Part shown: positions 33,154 through 41,988 of the stretch, piece after piece
Layout of the letters: every line of letters begins with the position of its first letter
How positions within the stretch are numbered: position 1 is the stretch's first letter
From: Streptomyces sp. XD-27
GTDB taxonomy: Bacteria; Actinomycetota; Actinomycetes; Streptomycetales; Streptomycetaceae
Assembly (NCBI RefSeq): GCF_030553055.1
Contig: NZ_CP130713.1
Span: 2,170,001 to 2,234,000 of the forward strand
Direction of reading: 5' to 3'
Length of the DNA: 64,000 nucleotides
Notes under the pieces: generated by a model
What the model saw: the letters and a program-made list of their open reading frames with translations, nothing else
Told to the model about the DNA's origin: nothing
Databases searched by the model: none
Made by a program: the position numbers and the translations under genes

Positions 33154-36100
33154 CTGGAAACCGCCTTTCCGTCGGCGCCGGTCGCGCCTCGTGTGAAGCG
33201 CGGGTGGATGAGCCCCACGCAGGTGTACGGCAACTCGTCGACCTCTTCGACCGGTACGCCGCGCTGCTCGGCGAGCAGCCGTACGTGGTCGAGGTCCGCG
33301 CCCGCGCCGCGGGAGGCGAGGATCTTCCAGGGGACGCGGCGCAGCAGCACGCGGGTCGTCTCGCCGACGCCCGGTTTGACGAGGTTGACGTCGTGGATGC
33401 CGTACTCCTCGCTGATCCGCTCGACGGCGGCCCAGCCCTCCCAGGTGGGGGTGCGGTCGGCGCCCGCCAGCTCCTTGACGTCCGCGGCGACATCTGCCTC
33501 GACGTCTGCGAACCGGGCGGCGACGGTGTCCAGGAAGAGCCCGGAGACGTCGGCGCCGGCCAGCTCGCGGTAGAACTTCGCACCGTGGAAGTCGCCGGGG
33601 CCGACGAGGTCGGCCCGCAGCACGGTGCGGGAGACCAGGCCGGAGACGGTGGAGTTGAGGCAGGCGGAGGGGATGAGGAAGTCGTCGCGGGTGCCGTAGG
33701 TGTCGACGCAGCGGCCGGGGTCGGCGAGGACCGCGATCCGCGGGTCGAAGCCCGGGTGCTCGGCGACCGCCGCGGCCAGCTCACGGGTGATCGCGCCCTT
33801 GCCGGTCCAGCCGTCCACGAACACGATGTCGGCCGGGTCGTGGTGCGCCGCCAGCCAGCGCAGCGCCGCGGTGTCGATGCCCCGGCCGCGCACGATGGAG
33901 ACGGCGTAGTGCGGCAGGTCGACGCCGTGCGCGTGGCGCGCCCAGCGGCGCATGAGGACGCCCACAGGGGTGCCGGCGCGGGCGAGGGAGACCAGGACGG
34001 GGCGGGGGGACCGCTCGGCGAGCACGGTGTCCGTGACGGTTCCGACGGCGCGGGCGATGCGGGTGGCGGAGGCGTCGAGCGCGGTCCGGAACAGTGCCTG
34101 GTACGCCTCGCTGGGCTGGTACTCGACAGGCAGCGACTCGGCGTAGTGGGCGCCGCCGCTCTGGATCGCCTCCTCCCGTTCCTCGGTGGGCGCTTCGAGG
34201 GTGACGTCGGAGAAGTCCTGGAGCAGCCAGCCGACCTCTTCGGGGGCGTAGGAGGAGAAGTCGGGTCCGCGGAGCGGTTCTGGCATGGGCGGCGCCTGTT
34301 CGGTTTCGGTGCGGGAGGCGGGTGTGATGTGGGAGGTGGGGATGGAGTGGGAGGTGGGGATGGTGCGGGAGGCGGGGTCGGTGTCGCCGGGTGCCCCGGG
34401 TGCGGGAGCGGGCACGTAGGACGGCACGACGGCGAGCAGCACCTGGCCGGTGTGCGCGGCCAGACGGGCCGTCAGCCCGTCGGGGGCGTGCAGGTGTGGT
34501 GTGTCGGCGGCGGAGTCGACGACGGCGACGATCGCGTCGAAGCGGCGGGCGGGGTCGCTGCCGGGGGCGACGTTGTACGCATAGCGCTCGCCGGGGCCGT
34601 CGGCGGGGTCGTCGTGGGCGGGGAAGGCGAGCCGGGTACGGATGGCGTAGCCGGGGTCGTCCACGGCCAGGACGGGTGAGCGGGTGGTGGTGGAGTAGCG
34701 CACGTCGACCCCGTCGAGGCGGTCCTGAAGGGCCTCGGCGAGCCGCAGAGGGGCGTACATCAGCTCCTCGAAACCGAGGACGAGCACGCGGCGGAGCTCG
34801 CCCGCGGGGCGGGAGTCGGCGTCTGCCTCCGGGTGAGCGCACGGCTCCGGCTCCGGACCGGGGCACGACACGGCGGCCGCCAGGCCGGGGGGCAGGCCCG
34901 TCTCCAGGCCGGCGTACGTCTCCGGGGCAGCGGCATACGGCTCCGGGGCGGGGTACGGCTCCGGCTCTGCGCCGGGGTGTGGGTCTGCTGTGGCCGGACG
35001 GCCGGGACACAGCGTCGCGCCTGCGGCGGGCTCTGTCTCACCCGGCCCCCGCCCGACCGCGTCTGAGGTACGGCTATCGCCACGTGCGGAGCTCTGCCCC
35101 AGGCCCCGGTCCTGATGGGGGTTCAGCCGCCCGGGCTCCTGCCGCGCGGCAGAGCCGCCTGTCGTCGGTGCCGTGGGAAGGTGCGGGGCAGGGGACCCGC
35201 CCGCCGCGGGCGTCCCGGCGCCCAGACCCCGGCCCAGCGCGTCCGCGATACGGGCCGCCATGTCCGGCAGCGCGGCCTCCAGTCGTGCCCGGTGTGCGGG
35301 TGTGAAGCCGTGCCGTCCGCCGTCGGGCAGGCCCTCGGGCCAGCCGAGGTCGACGCGACACACGGCCTGCCCGACCCCGTGGCCGGGAACCGCGGCAGCC
35401 GCCGTGGCTACCTCGTGCGCCGCATCCTCGTGCGCCGCCGCATCGTCCGTCGCAGACTCATTCGCCGCGGCCTCGTGCGTCGTCGCATCGGGCGCCACCG
35501 CCTCGTGCGTCGCCGTCTCGTGTTCGGTGACGAGCCGTCGGCCCCGCTCCAGTACGCCGTCCGGCAGGGTCACCGTGCCCGCTGCCAGGGAGATCAGGTC
35601 CACGCGGGCGCCGAGGTCGGCCGCGAAGCGTTCCAGCCGGGCCCGGTCCGCTGCCGACCGCATGTCGACCAGGGCGACGACCACGTACCGGTCGCGGGGG
35701 TAGCGCGCGTGCAGCGCGGCGATCGTGTTGAGGACCGTGTTGCCGGTGGAGAACTCGTCGTCGACGAGGACCAGCGGCCCGCGCCCGCTCAGCAGTTCCG
35801 GGTCCTGCGGCAGCAGCAGATGCGAGGTGGCGTGGCTGTGCTCCTCCTCGAAGCCGCCGACCGCGCGGACGCCCGGCACGGGCCGCCGTGTGGAGTGCAG
35901 GTAGGGGGCGAGGGCCAGCCCGTCCGCGACGCTGTGGCCCAGGCCGGTCGCGGTCTCGGCGTAGCCGAGGACGACGGCGCGCGCCGCCGCGTCGTCGCCG
36001 AGGAGCTCGCGTACCCGGCGGCCGAGCCCCAGCCCCGCCGCGTAGACGGTCCACGGGCGCTGCGGCACGTGCTTGCCCAGCACGTTGGAGACGAGCAGAT

Positions 36101-36395
36101 GAGCGCGCTTGGGGTTGCGCCGGAGGGCGAGGCCCAGGAGGTCCCGCAGCTTCGCACCGCCGGACGCCTCGCCCGAGGCACCGTTGAGTCCGACGCCCAG
36201 CCGGTCCGCGACCCACTGTCCCGACCACACCATGTCCGTGTCCGTGCCCTTGTCCGTGCTGCCGTAGGCACCCTCGTCCGTGTCGCCGCCGGTGCCCTTG
36301 TCCGTGCCGTCGTAGGCACCCTCGTCCGTGCCGCCGCCGGTGCCCTCGTCCGTCACCTTCGTCCCCGTTTCCGTCCCGTTCCCGCCGCGACTCAT
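33150..36395 (-). CDS. Four-module Ter fusion: PRTase_2-TRSP-PRTase_1/StiP-PELOTA
   Basis: A 1,081-residue multidomain protein. (i) Residues 55-290: a phosphoribosyltransferase with PRPP loop 'LVLVDDEFSTGNTV' (208-221). (ii) 340-392 and 535-660: the continuation and TRSP module ('RRVLVLGFEELMYAPLRLAE'). (iii) 705-1000: a second PRTase/StiP-like domain with 'DIVFVDGWTGKGAI' (856-869). (iv) 1003-1068: a PELOTA-type RNA-binding module ('NLVKPGVGETTRVLLRRVPW'). The two halves are usually separate genes in Ter operons. Long low-complexity linkers occupy 292-335, 393-534 and 661-704. ATGA overlap with the aldolase stop fixes the start, although residues 14-54 are repeat-encoded. Predicted to make a nucleoside-like metabolite with the neighbouring aldolase and HAD. 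Confidence 0.85.
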   Translation of the reverse strand: MSRGGNGTETGTKVTDEGTGGGTDEGAYDGTDKGTGGDTDEGAYGSTDKGTDTDMVWSGQWVADRLGVGLNGASGEASGGAKLRDLLGLALRRNPKRAHLLVSNVLGKHVPQRPWTVYAAGLGLGRRVRELLGDDAAARAVVLGYAETATGLGHSVADGLALAPYLHSTRRPVPGVRAVGGFEEEHSHATSHLLLPQDPELLSGRGPLVLVDDEFSTGNTVLNTIAALHARYPRDRYVVVALVDMRSAADRARLERFAADLGARVDLISLAAGTVTLPDGVLERGRRLVTEHETATHEAVAPDATTHEAAANESATDDAAAHEDAAHEVATAAAAVPGHGVGQAVCRVDLGWPEGLPDGGRHGFTPAHRARLEAALPDMAARIADALGRGLGAGTPAAGGSPAPHLPTAPTTGGSAARQEPGRLNPHQDRGLGQSSARGDSRTSDAVGRGPGETEPAAGATLCPGRPATADPHPGAEPEPYPAPEPYAAAPETYAGLETGLPPGLAAAVSCPGPEPEPCAHPEADADSRPAGELRRVLVLGFEELMYAPLRLAEALQDRLDGVDVRYSTTTRSPVLAVDDPGYAIRTRLAFPAHDDPADGPGERYAYNVAPGSDPARRFDAIVAVVDSAADTPHLHAPDGLTARLAAHTGQVLLAVVPSYVPAPAPGAPGDTDPASRTIPTSHSIPTSHITPASRTETEQAPPMPEPLRGPDFSSYAPEEVGWLLQDFSDVTLEAPTEEREEAIQSGGAHYAESLPVEYQPSEAYQALFRTALDASATRIARAVGTVTDTVLAERSPRPVLVSLARAGTPVGVLMRRWARHAHGVDLPHYAVSIVRGRGIDTAALRWLAAHHDPADIVFVDGWTGKGAITRELAAAVAEHPGFDPRIAVLADPGRCVDTYGTRDDFLIPSACLNSTVSGLVSRTVLRADLVGPGDFHGAKFYRELAGADVSGLFLDTVAARFADVEADVAADVKELAGADRTPTWEGWAAVERISEEYGIHDVNLVKPGVGETTRVLLRRVPWKILASRGAGADLDHVRLLAEQRGVPVEEVDELPYTCVGLIHPRFTRGATGADGKAVSR
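34311..34382. repeat. 18-bp tandem repeat in the fusion linker
   Basis: Four in-frame 18-bp copies (34311, 34329, 34347, 34365) of GYGGGAGGYGGGGATGGT-like sequence. They encode hexapeptides of the type TIPTSH/SIPTSH at residues about 676-697, exactly in the joint between the two PRTase halves. Confidence 0.85.
36246..36352. repeat. 48-bp tandem repeat at the 5' end of the fusion gene
   Basis: Two nearly identical 48-bp units plus a partial third. They encode 16-residue repeats such as GTGGGTDEGAYDGTDK and GTGGDTDEGAYGSTDK, giving an acidic N-terminal leader before the first PRTase domain. Confidence 0.85.
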
Positions 36396-37579
36396 ACGGT
36401 TCGCAGCCCCGCGGCCAGCAGCTCCACGAAGCTGATGTCCTCGCGTGCCACGCCGAACACCTCGGCGCGCAGCAGGACCCGTTCGGCCCAGGCCCGGTGC
36501 GGCTTCACCTCGTTCATCTTGTTCGTGTACGCCGAACGGAGGACGCCGCCGCCGCTGCGCTCCGGGCCGAGGATGTCCGTGGCGTCGGTGAACTCCTCAT
36601 GGCTGACGACCGACAGCGCGTGCACCGGGGCCACATGGGTGGGGTGGATGCAGGTCTTGCCCTGGAGTCCGTTGGCGCGGTCGAGTTCGATCTCACGCAG
36701 CAGGCCGTCCATGTCGTGTTCGATCAGCGCTGTGCGCAGCGCCTCCGCGCGCCCGGTGAACGGGCTTCGCCGCAACTGCGGCTTGAACATCCGCTCGTGG
36801 GGTTTGAAGTACTCCCACACCGGTCCGGTGACCGTGAAGCCCGTGCCGTCCGCGCGGCCCAGCATGTTGACCACGTCGGCGATCACCCCGGCCACGAGCT
36901 GCACGTCGTAGGCGGTCATGTCGGGTGCGCGGCGCAGCCCGTACGCCGAGCAGAAGTCGGTCACGCCCAGGCGCAGCGCCAGCACCCGGTCGCGGTACTT
37001 GTCGATGGTGCGGGCGATGCCGCCCAGCGTCTCGGTGCGGGTCTCCAAATGGAGCAGCTCGGGCGATTCCAGTACGGGCATCGCATACAGCCGCCGTCCT
37101 CCGAGCACCTCGGCGGTCTGCCGCGTTTCGGCCGATATCAGGGCTTCCAGGAAGGGAACTCCCCGCTCTTCGGTGAACTTCGGCAGTACGAATCCGGACA
37201 GCAGCCGGACGGCGGTTCCGAAGCGCCGTACGAGGTCGGCGATCTGCTCGGGGGTGCGCACCCGGATGAACAACAGGGGCAGCGCGGCATCCGCGTGCCG
37301 GGCCTCCAGCTCCGCGAACTGCCGAACGAGGTTCTCCTCGGCCTCGGCGACCTCGCCGTCGTCGATGGAGTCCTCCAGGCAGAGCACCATGGACACCACG
37401 CCGCGACCTGCCTGTTTGACGATGTCCTCGGCGAGTCGGGGCCTCGTGGCGGGGCTGTAGAGCGTGGCACCGAGGGCGATGGCCAACGTGCGCGCGGGCG
37501 AGTCCGCAGTGAACTCGCCCGGCTCTCGGTGGAACAGTTCCTTCCGCACCACAGCCGACAGGTGCCCGAAATGCTGCAT
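36392..37579 (-). CDS. Ter-operon HpcH/HpaI (citrate lyase beta-like) aldolase
   Basis: A 395-residue protein of the HpcH/HpaI aldolase/citrate lyase superfamily. 'LGATLYSPATRPRLAEDIVK' and 'GVVSMVLCLEDSIDDGEVAEAE' carry the acidic metal ligands at the barrel. 'LFIRVRTPEQIADLV' supplies the conserved Arg, 'GFVLPKFTEE' follows, and 'LYAMPVLESPELLHLETR' the Glu. 'QGKTCIHPTHVAPVHAL' (K-x-x-I/C-H-P) is diagnostic. In Ter operons this enzyme is proposed to act on a small-molecule precursor. ATG 37579 is chosen because GGGGAG precedes it; an upstream in-frame start at 37630 is weak. First gene of the three-gene operon. Confidence 0.9.
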   Translation of the reverse strand: MQHFGHLSAVVRKELFHREPGEFTADSPARTLAIALGATLYSPATRPRLAEDIVKQAGRGVVSMVLCLEDSIDDGEVAEAEENLVRQFAELEARHADAALPLLFIRVRTPEQIADLVRRFGTAVRLLSGFVLPKFTEERGVPFLEALISAETRQTAEVLGGRRLYAMPVLESPELLHLETRTETLGGIARTIDKYRDRVLALRLGVTDFCSAYGLRRAPDMTAYDVQLVAGVIADVVNMLGRADGTGFTVTGPVWEYFKPHERMFKPQLRRSPFTGRAEALRTALIEHDMDGLLREIELDRANGLQGKTCIHPTHVAPVHALSVVSHEEFTDATDILGPERSGGGVLRSAYTNKMNEVKPHRAWAERVLLRAEVFGVAREDISFVELLAAGLRTV

Positions 37580-37633
37580 AAATCTCCCCGTTGCGCCGGT
37601 GCTTCTCCTGGGCCCGCAGGCCGCGAGCATGGC

Positions 37634-37662
37634 CGATAATCGTACGTCCGAAGTTGGGTCAA
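37634..37662 (-). promoter_or_regulatory. Predicted promoter of the Ter biosynthetic operon
   Basis: On the minus strand TTGACC (37662-37657), a 17-bp spacer and TTATCG (37639-37634) precede the aldolase gene, giving a leader of about 50 nt. The region is shared with the divergent terD. Assigned by eye. Confidence 0.45.
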
Positions 37663-37780
37663 GAGTTCCCCAAGCTCATGAAAATCAAGTAACTCCTCCG
37701 CATCGTCCGCGTGTCCCGCTTTCCGCACCGCCCCTACCCTGCGTTGTCCCCGCCCCCTCTGGGAAGGCAGGATTGCGGAC

Positions 37781-38940
37781 ATGACGCACGCGATGCTGAA
37801 GGGATCGAACATCCCGCTGGACGCCACAGCCGTACGGGCCGTGCTGCGCTGGGCCCCCGGCGCCGACGTACCGGACGTGGACGCCTCCGCGCTGCTGCTG
37901 GCAGCCGACGGCCGCGTGCGCTCGGACGAGGACTTCGTCTTCTACAACCAGCCCCGGCATCCTTCGGGGCTGGTCCGGCACCTGCCCAAGAAGCGGCTGA
38001 CGGAAGGTCTCACGGACACCGTCGAGGCCGATCTGGCGGCGCTGGAGGCGGGGGTCGACCGTGTCGTCCTGGCCGCCTCGGCGGACGGCGGCCCCTTCGG
38101 GCGCGTCCGGGACCTGACCGTGCTGCTCTACGACGCGGCGGCCCCGGCCGGCACCGAGCCGATCGCGGTCTTCGAGGTCACCGCCGAGACCGGCCGGGAG
38201 ACCGCCATGATCTGCGGCGAGCTGTACCGGCGCGCCGACGCCTGGAAGTTCCGGGCGCTGGGTCAGGGGTACGAGTCCGGGCTGGTCGGGCTGGCCACCG
38301 AGTTCGGCATCTCGGTCGACGATGACGGGGAGCAGGAGAGCTCGGCCGCGCCGACCACCGGCCCCTCGCGGTCCGCCGCGCCGACCACCGACCCCTCGCG
38401 CTCCGCCGCGGCGGCCCCCGAGCCCCTCGCTCCGCCGCTCCGACACCCGAATCGGCTCGCTCCGCCCCGCCGGCTCCCGAGTCGGCCCGGCCCGCCGCCG
38501 CGGCCCCCGAACCGTCCGGTTCCACGGCGCCTGCCGCACCCGCGCCGGCACCCGCAGCAGGCGCCCCCGCCCCGGCGTCCAGCGTCCCCGCTCCCCTGCC
38601 GTCTACGGAGCCGCAGGGGGTCCCCGGCCCTCCGCCCGGGCCGCCCGGCCCGCCCGTGCCGACGTTCGACGAGGACTCCTGGGGATCGGCGCCGCAGCCC
38701 GCCGCGGCCGGGTACGGCTATCCGCAGATGCCGCCCCCGCCGTCGGCCCCGCCGCAGGCGCAGCCCGGCTACGGCTATCCGCAGCACCCGGCACCGCCCG
38801 CGCCGCAGCCCGCATACGGCTACCCGCAGGCCCCGGCCTACGGCTATCCGCAGCAGGCGCAGCCGCCGACCGCCCCGCCGCCGATACCGGACCCGGCCTT
38901 CACCCTGCCGCCGCAGGGCCCGCAGTTCCAGCGGCGCTAG
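37781..38940 (+). CDS. TerD-family protein with Pro/Tyr-rich tail, apparent frameshift
   Basis: A TerD domain in residues 1-185: '[20 protein letters not shown]', '[26 protein letters not shown]' (D-x-D-x-S Ca2+ site), '[25 protein letters not shown]'. It is followed by an Ala/Pro/Ser linker. Near 38420-38440 the coding signal moves from frame 2 to frame 1. From there frame 1 reads '[20 protein letters not shown]', then '[20 protein letters not shown]' and several GYGYPQ repeats, ending '[13 protein letters not shown]' with TAG at 38938-38940. Without the shift, frame 2 runs antisense through two real genes to 40177. A repeat CCCTCGCGCTCCGCC appears altered to CCCCTCGCTCCGCC (net -1) at the junction. 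Confidence 0.75.
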
Positions 38941-38944
38941 CCGA

Positions 38945-39122
38945 CCGGGCGGATCCGCCAGACGGCCTCGGCCAGCCCCGTGGATCCGCCAGGCGGCCTC
39001 AGTCGGCCCCGGGCAGGTCCCCCAGACGGCTTCGGCCAGCCCCGGACAGATCCGCCACACGACCCCCGGGCTGTCGCCGGGCAGGTCCGCCAGACGGTGC
39101 CGGTGCCGACCCCGGGCCGGTC
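38945..39122. repeat. Imperfect ~40-bp tandem repeats between ter genes
   Basis: About five decayed copies of a unit close to GGGCAGGTCCGCCAGACGG followed by CTTCGGCCAGCCCC, filling the whole space between the convergent terD and terA-like stop codons. Partially self-complementary, so it may also serve as a terminator. Confidence 0.75.
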
Positions 39123-39124
39123 CG

Positions 39125-39859
39125 TCAGACCTTGGTCTTCTTGTAGCCGCGCCCCCACTGCAGGCCCCACCCGTACAGCCGGTCCAGCTCCGCCTGGAAG
39201 CCGTACACGTACTTCACCTCGCGGCGCACGACCATCTCGCCCTTGACGTTCTCGATCATCACCACGGCACAGGAGCGGGCCTCCGGCGCCCGTTCGTCGA
39301 GGGAGATCTCGACCCGCGGCCCGTTGCTCGGATACAGCGTCACCAGGGCGTGCGTACGGTCGAACGCGGGCGTGCCGTCGTAGATGTAGACGAAGACCAG
39401 CAGCCGCTTGATGTCGTCCTTGTGGTCCAGGTTGATGAAGACCGTCTCGCCGGAGCCCGAGCCGAACCGGTCGTCGCCGCTCAGCTGGACGTACGGCGCG
39501 GCGTTGAGGCTGCCGTAGAAGTCGCCCAGCGGCTGCACGACGCCCTTGGAGCCATCCTGGAGCTCGTACATGCAGGCCAGGTCGAGGTCGACGTTGACCA
39601 TCGCCGGGCCCTGTGCCTGGACCATCTCGGGCTTGAACATCCGCAGGGGGTGCCGGAGCAGGCTCTGGTCCCAGCCGCGCCTGCCGCCGAAATCCGAGGT
39701 CCGCATCCGCCAGGACAGGTTGACGCGCAGGTTCCCGCCGGCGGCGCCCTGCTTGGTCAGCGAGATCGTGGGGCGCCGCCTGGTCAGTTCCACCACGCCG
39801 GCGGCGTCGCCGCTGTCGAACTGCTGTGCGCCCCGGCCCCAGTTGCTCCAGAAGCCCAC
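39125..39859 (-). CDS. TerA-like (TerD superfamily) stress protein
   Basis: A 244-residue protein. It opens '[20 protein letters not shown]' and contains '[17 protein letters not shown]' and '[11 protein letters not shown]', then a TerD-like domain ('[20 protein letters not shown]', '[21 protein letters not shown]', '[19 protein letters not shown]'). This matches the tellurium-resistance TerA-type proteins found with TerD in actinobacteria. It is a cytosolic, presumably Ca2+-binding protein that may assemble with TerD/TerC-like partners at the membrane. ATG 39859. Confidence 0.85.
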   Translation of the reverse strand: MGFWSNWGRGAQQFDSGDAAGVVELTRRRPTISLTKQGAAGGNLRVNLSWRMRTSDFGGRRGWDQSLLRHPLRMFKPEMVQAQGPAMVNVDLDLACMYELQDGSKGVVQPLGDFYGSLNAAPYVQLSGDDRFGSGSGETVFINLDHKDDIKRLLVFVYIYDGTPAFDRTHALVTLYPSNGPRVEISLDERAPEARSCAVVMIENVKGEMVVRREVKYVYGFQAELDRLYGWGLQWGRGYKKTKV

Positions 39860-39990
39860 CGTGAACCACCCCCACCCCGCCGGCCGCTTCCGGCCGGGTC
39901 GTCATTCGCCCGACACTGCCGCGGGGCGGCCGGGAGGGAGAGTCCTCCTCCGGCCGCCCCGCTTTTCAGCGTTCCTCAATCGCCCCCGGG

Positions 39991-41133
39991 TCACACTCCG
40001 GAGGAGACTTCCGGCCTCTCCGAGCCGCCGCCGTCCGCCGCCTCGCGCCGGTTGCGGACCACCGAGGACCAGTACGCGGCGGCGATCAGGACCACACCGA
40101 TGAGGCCGGTGATGACCTCGCTGATCTCGTACTTGATCGTGACCAGCAGGATGAGGCCGAGCGCGCCGATGGCGTAGTGCGCGCCATGCTCCAGGTAGAC
40201 GTACTCGTCGAGGGTGCCCTTGCGGACGAGGAAGACCGTCAGCGACCGGATGTACATGGCGCCGATGCCCAGGCCCAGCGCCATCATGAAGATGTCGTTG
40301 GTGATGGCGAAGGCGCTGATGACGCCGTCGAAGGAGAACGACGCGTCGATGACCTCCAGGTAGAGGAACATGGCGAACGCGGCCTTGCCGGCGAGACCGA
40401 CGACCGACGGGCCGCCGTTCTTGTCGGCCTCGGCGCCCATCGCGGATCCCTCCGACTCCTCGCCGTCCTCTTCCTCGGCCTCCTCCAGCTTCTCCTCGAA
40501 GTAGCCGGAGACACCGCCGACGATCAGATACGTCACCAGACCGGCGACACCGGAGAGGAGCACCGTGGCGGTCTTGTCGCCGCCGCCGTGCGCCACGTCC
40601 CCCGCGAGGATCTCGGACGTGACCAGCAGAGTGGCCAGGGCGATGACGATGGAGAGCGTGTCCAGCTTGCCGAGCTTGGCCAGCGGCTTCTCCAGCCACG
40701 CCAGCCACTTGATCTCCCGCTCCTCGAAGAGGAAGTCGAGGAAGATCATCAGCAGGAACATTCCACCGAAGGCGGCGATCGCCGGGTGGGCGGCGGTGAC
40801 CAGGTGCTCGTACTGGTCCTTGTCGTTGATCGCCAGATCGATCGCCTCCATCGGCCCGATCTTCGCCGTGATGGCGACAATGACGACCGGGAAGACCAGT
40901 CGCATGCCGAAGACGGCGATCAGAATGCCGATGGTCAGGAAGATCCGCTGCCAGAAGGCATTCATCTTCCGGAGGATGCCGGCGTTGATCACGGCATTGT
41001 CGAACGAGAGCGAGATCTCCAGGATCGACAGGATCCCGACGATCGCTAGCCCCTCCCACGACCACAAAATTCCGGCCAAGGCCAGGCCGGCCGCCGTGGC
41101 GGCGAACGACCAACCAAAGGTTTTCAGCAGCAC
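39991..41133 (-). CDS. DUF475 (TerC-like) integral membrane protein
   Basis: A 380-residue protein with nine or so transmembrane helices. Two TerC-type acidic motifs face each other: '[16 protein letters not shown]' near 39-54 and '[20 protein letters not shown]' near 256-275. They are typical of the LysE/TerC superfamily, which includes Mn2+ exporters. A cytoplasmic acidic loop ('[17 protein letters not shown]') separates the halves. DUF475 proteins accompany TerD in Streptomyces and are thought to form a membrane metal-sensing or transport complex with it. GTG start at 41133, 52 bp after the terD stop, so it is likely cotranscribed. Confidence 0.92.
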   Translation of the reverse strand: MLLKTFGWSFAATAAGLALAGILWSWEGLAIVGILSILEISLSFDNAVINAGILRKMNAFWQRIFLTIGILIAVFGMRLVFPVVIVAITAKIGPMEAIDLAINDKDQYEHLVTAAHPAIAAFGGMFLLMIFLDFLFEEREIKWLAWLEKPLAKLGKLDTLSIVIALATLLVTSEILAGDVAHGGGDKTATVLLSGVAGLVTYLIVGGVSGYFEEKLEEAEEEDGEESEGSAMGAEADKNGGPSVVGLAGKAAFAMFLYLEVIDASFSFDGVISAFAITNDIFMMALGLGIGAMYIRSLTVFLVRKGTLDEYVYLEHGAHYAIGALGLILLVTIKYEISEVITGLIGVVLIAAAYWSSVVRNRREAADGGGSERPEVSSGV

Positions 41134-41185
41134 GTGCTACCCAATCCTTCTTCGTGAGGGGTCTCCCCCGCGCCTGTACGCGGCT

Positions 41186-41761
41186 TTACGAAACGTTGAC
41201 CCCGAAGTCTAGAGCGATGCCTCGCAGCCCCGACGCGTACCCCTGCCCAACGGCCCGGAACTTCCACTCCTCGTTGTAGCGGTACACCTCCCCGAAGATC
41301 ATCGCGGTTTCGCCGGAGGCGTCCTCCGACAGGTCGTACCGCGCCAGCTCATTGCCGTCGGCCTGATTCACCACGCGGATGAAGGCATTGCTGACCTGGC
41401 CGAACGTCTGACCGCGGGCATCCGCGTCATGGATCGACACAGGAAAAACGATCTTGTCGACCTGTGCCGGGACCTTGGACAGGTCCACCAGGAGGGACTC
41501 GTCGTCCCCGTCCCCCTCGCCGGTGAGGTTGTCACCCGTGTGCTCCACGGAGCCCTCCGGGCTCGTGAGGTTGTTGTAGAAGACGAAGTACTCGTCGCCC
41601 AGTACCCGGCCCGAGCGGCACATCAGCGCGCTGGCGTCGAGGTCGAACGGCGCCCCCGTGGTGGAGCGCGCGTCCCAGCCCAGACCGACCAGGATCTGCG
41701 TGAGGTTCGGCGCGGCCTTGGAGAGGGAGACGTTGCCTCCCTTGGCGAGCGTGACACCCAT
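41186..41761 (-). CDS. TerD-family Ca2+-binding stress protein (copy 1)
   Basis: A 191-residue canonical TerD. It opens '[20 protein letters not shown]' and has '[20 protein letters not shown]', a D-x-D-x-S Ca2+ site, '[20 protein letters not shown]' and '[17 protein letters not shown]', the second Ca2+ cluster. It ends '[20 protein letters not shown]'. TerD proteins bind Ca2+ and support tellurite, oxidative and phage resistance; in S. coelicolor TerD-like proteins affect development. Start ATG 41761. Strongly similar to the next gene, a tandem duplication. Confidence 0.95.
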   Translation of the reverse strand: MGVTLAKGGNVSLSKAAPNLTQILVGLGWDARSTTGAPFDLDASALMCRSGRVLGDEYFVFYNNLTSPEGSVEHTGDNLTGEGDGDDESLLVDLSKVPAQVDKIVFPVSIHDADARGQTFGQVSNAFIRVVNQADGNELARYDLSEDASGETAMIFGEVYRYNEEWKFRAVGQGYASGLRGIALDFGVNVS

Positions 41762-41789
41762 GATGCGTTTTCCTCCCCGATGTCGTGTG

Positions 41790-41843
41790 TCCTGCGATGC
41801 TCTGCTGTGTTCTGCGTCCTGCGATGCTCTGCTGTGTTCTGCG
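41790..41843. repeat. 27-bp tandem duplication upstream of terD copy 1
   Basis: Two copies of a 27-bp unit, TCCTGCGATGCTCTGCTGTG plus TTCTGCG, immediately ahead of the terD copy-1 leader, followed by a decayed third. They fall where its promoter should be. Confidence 0.85.
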
Positions 41844-41918
41844 TCCCGCGCCGCCCGGAGGGCTGTGCGTCCCGCCGTGTGCGCGAGGTCCCGCGTGCCG
41901 CGCCGTCCGCAAGCACGA

Positions 41919-41953
41919 CCGGCGCCGCACTCCTGTCAGGTGTGCGGCGCCGG
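41919..41953 (-). terminator. Hairpin terminator after terD copy 2
   Basis: CCGGCGCCGCAC / GTGCGGCGCCGG, a 12-bp perfect stem with an 11-nt loop, 36 bp past the stop of the upstream terD. It suggests that the two terD genes have separate transcripts. Confidence 0.65.
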
Positions 41954-41988
41954 ATCTTTGCGTACCGAGGTACGGACGAACTGGCGGG

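Noticed and set aside
37781..40177. A 798-codon terD frame extending over two minus-strand genes
   Set aside because: After about 38440 the frame is Arg/Pro-rich and antisense to the TerA-like and DUF475 genes; the true continuation is in frame 1 to 38940.
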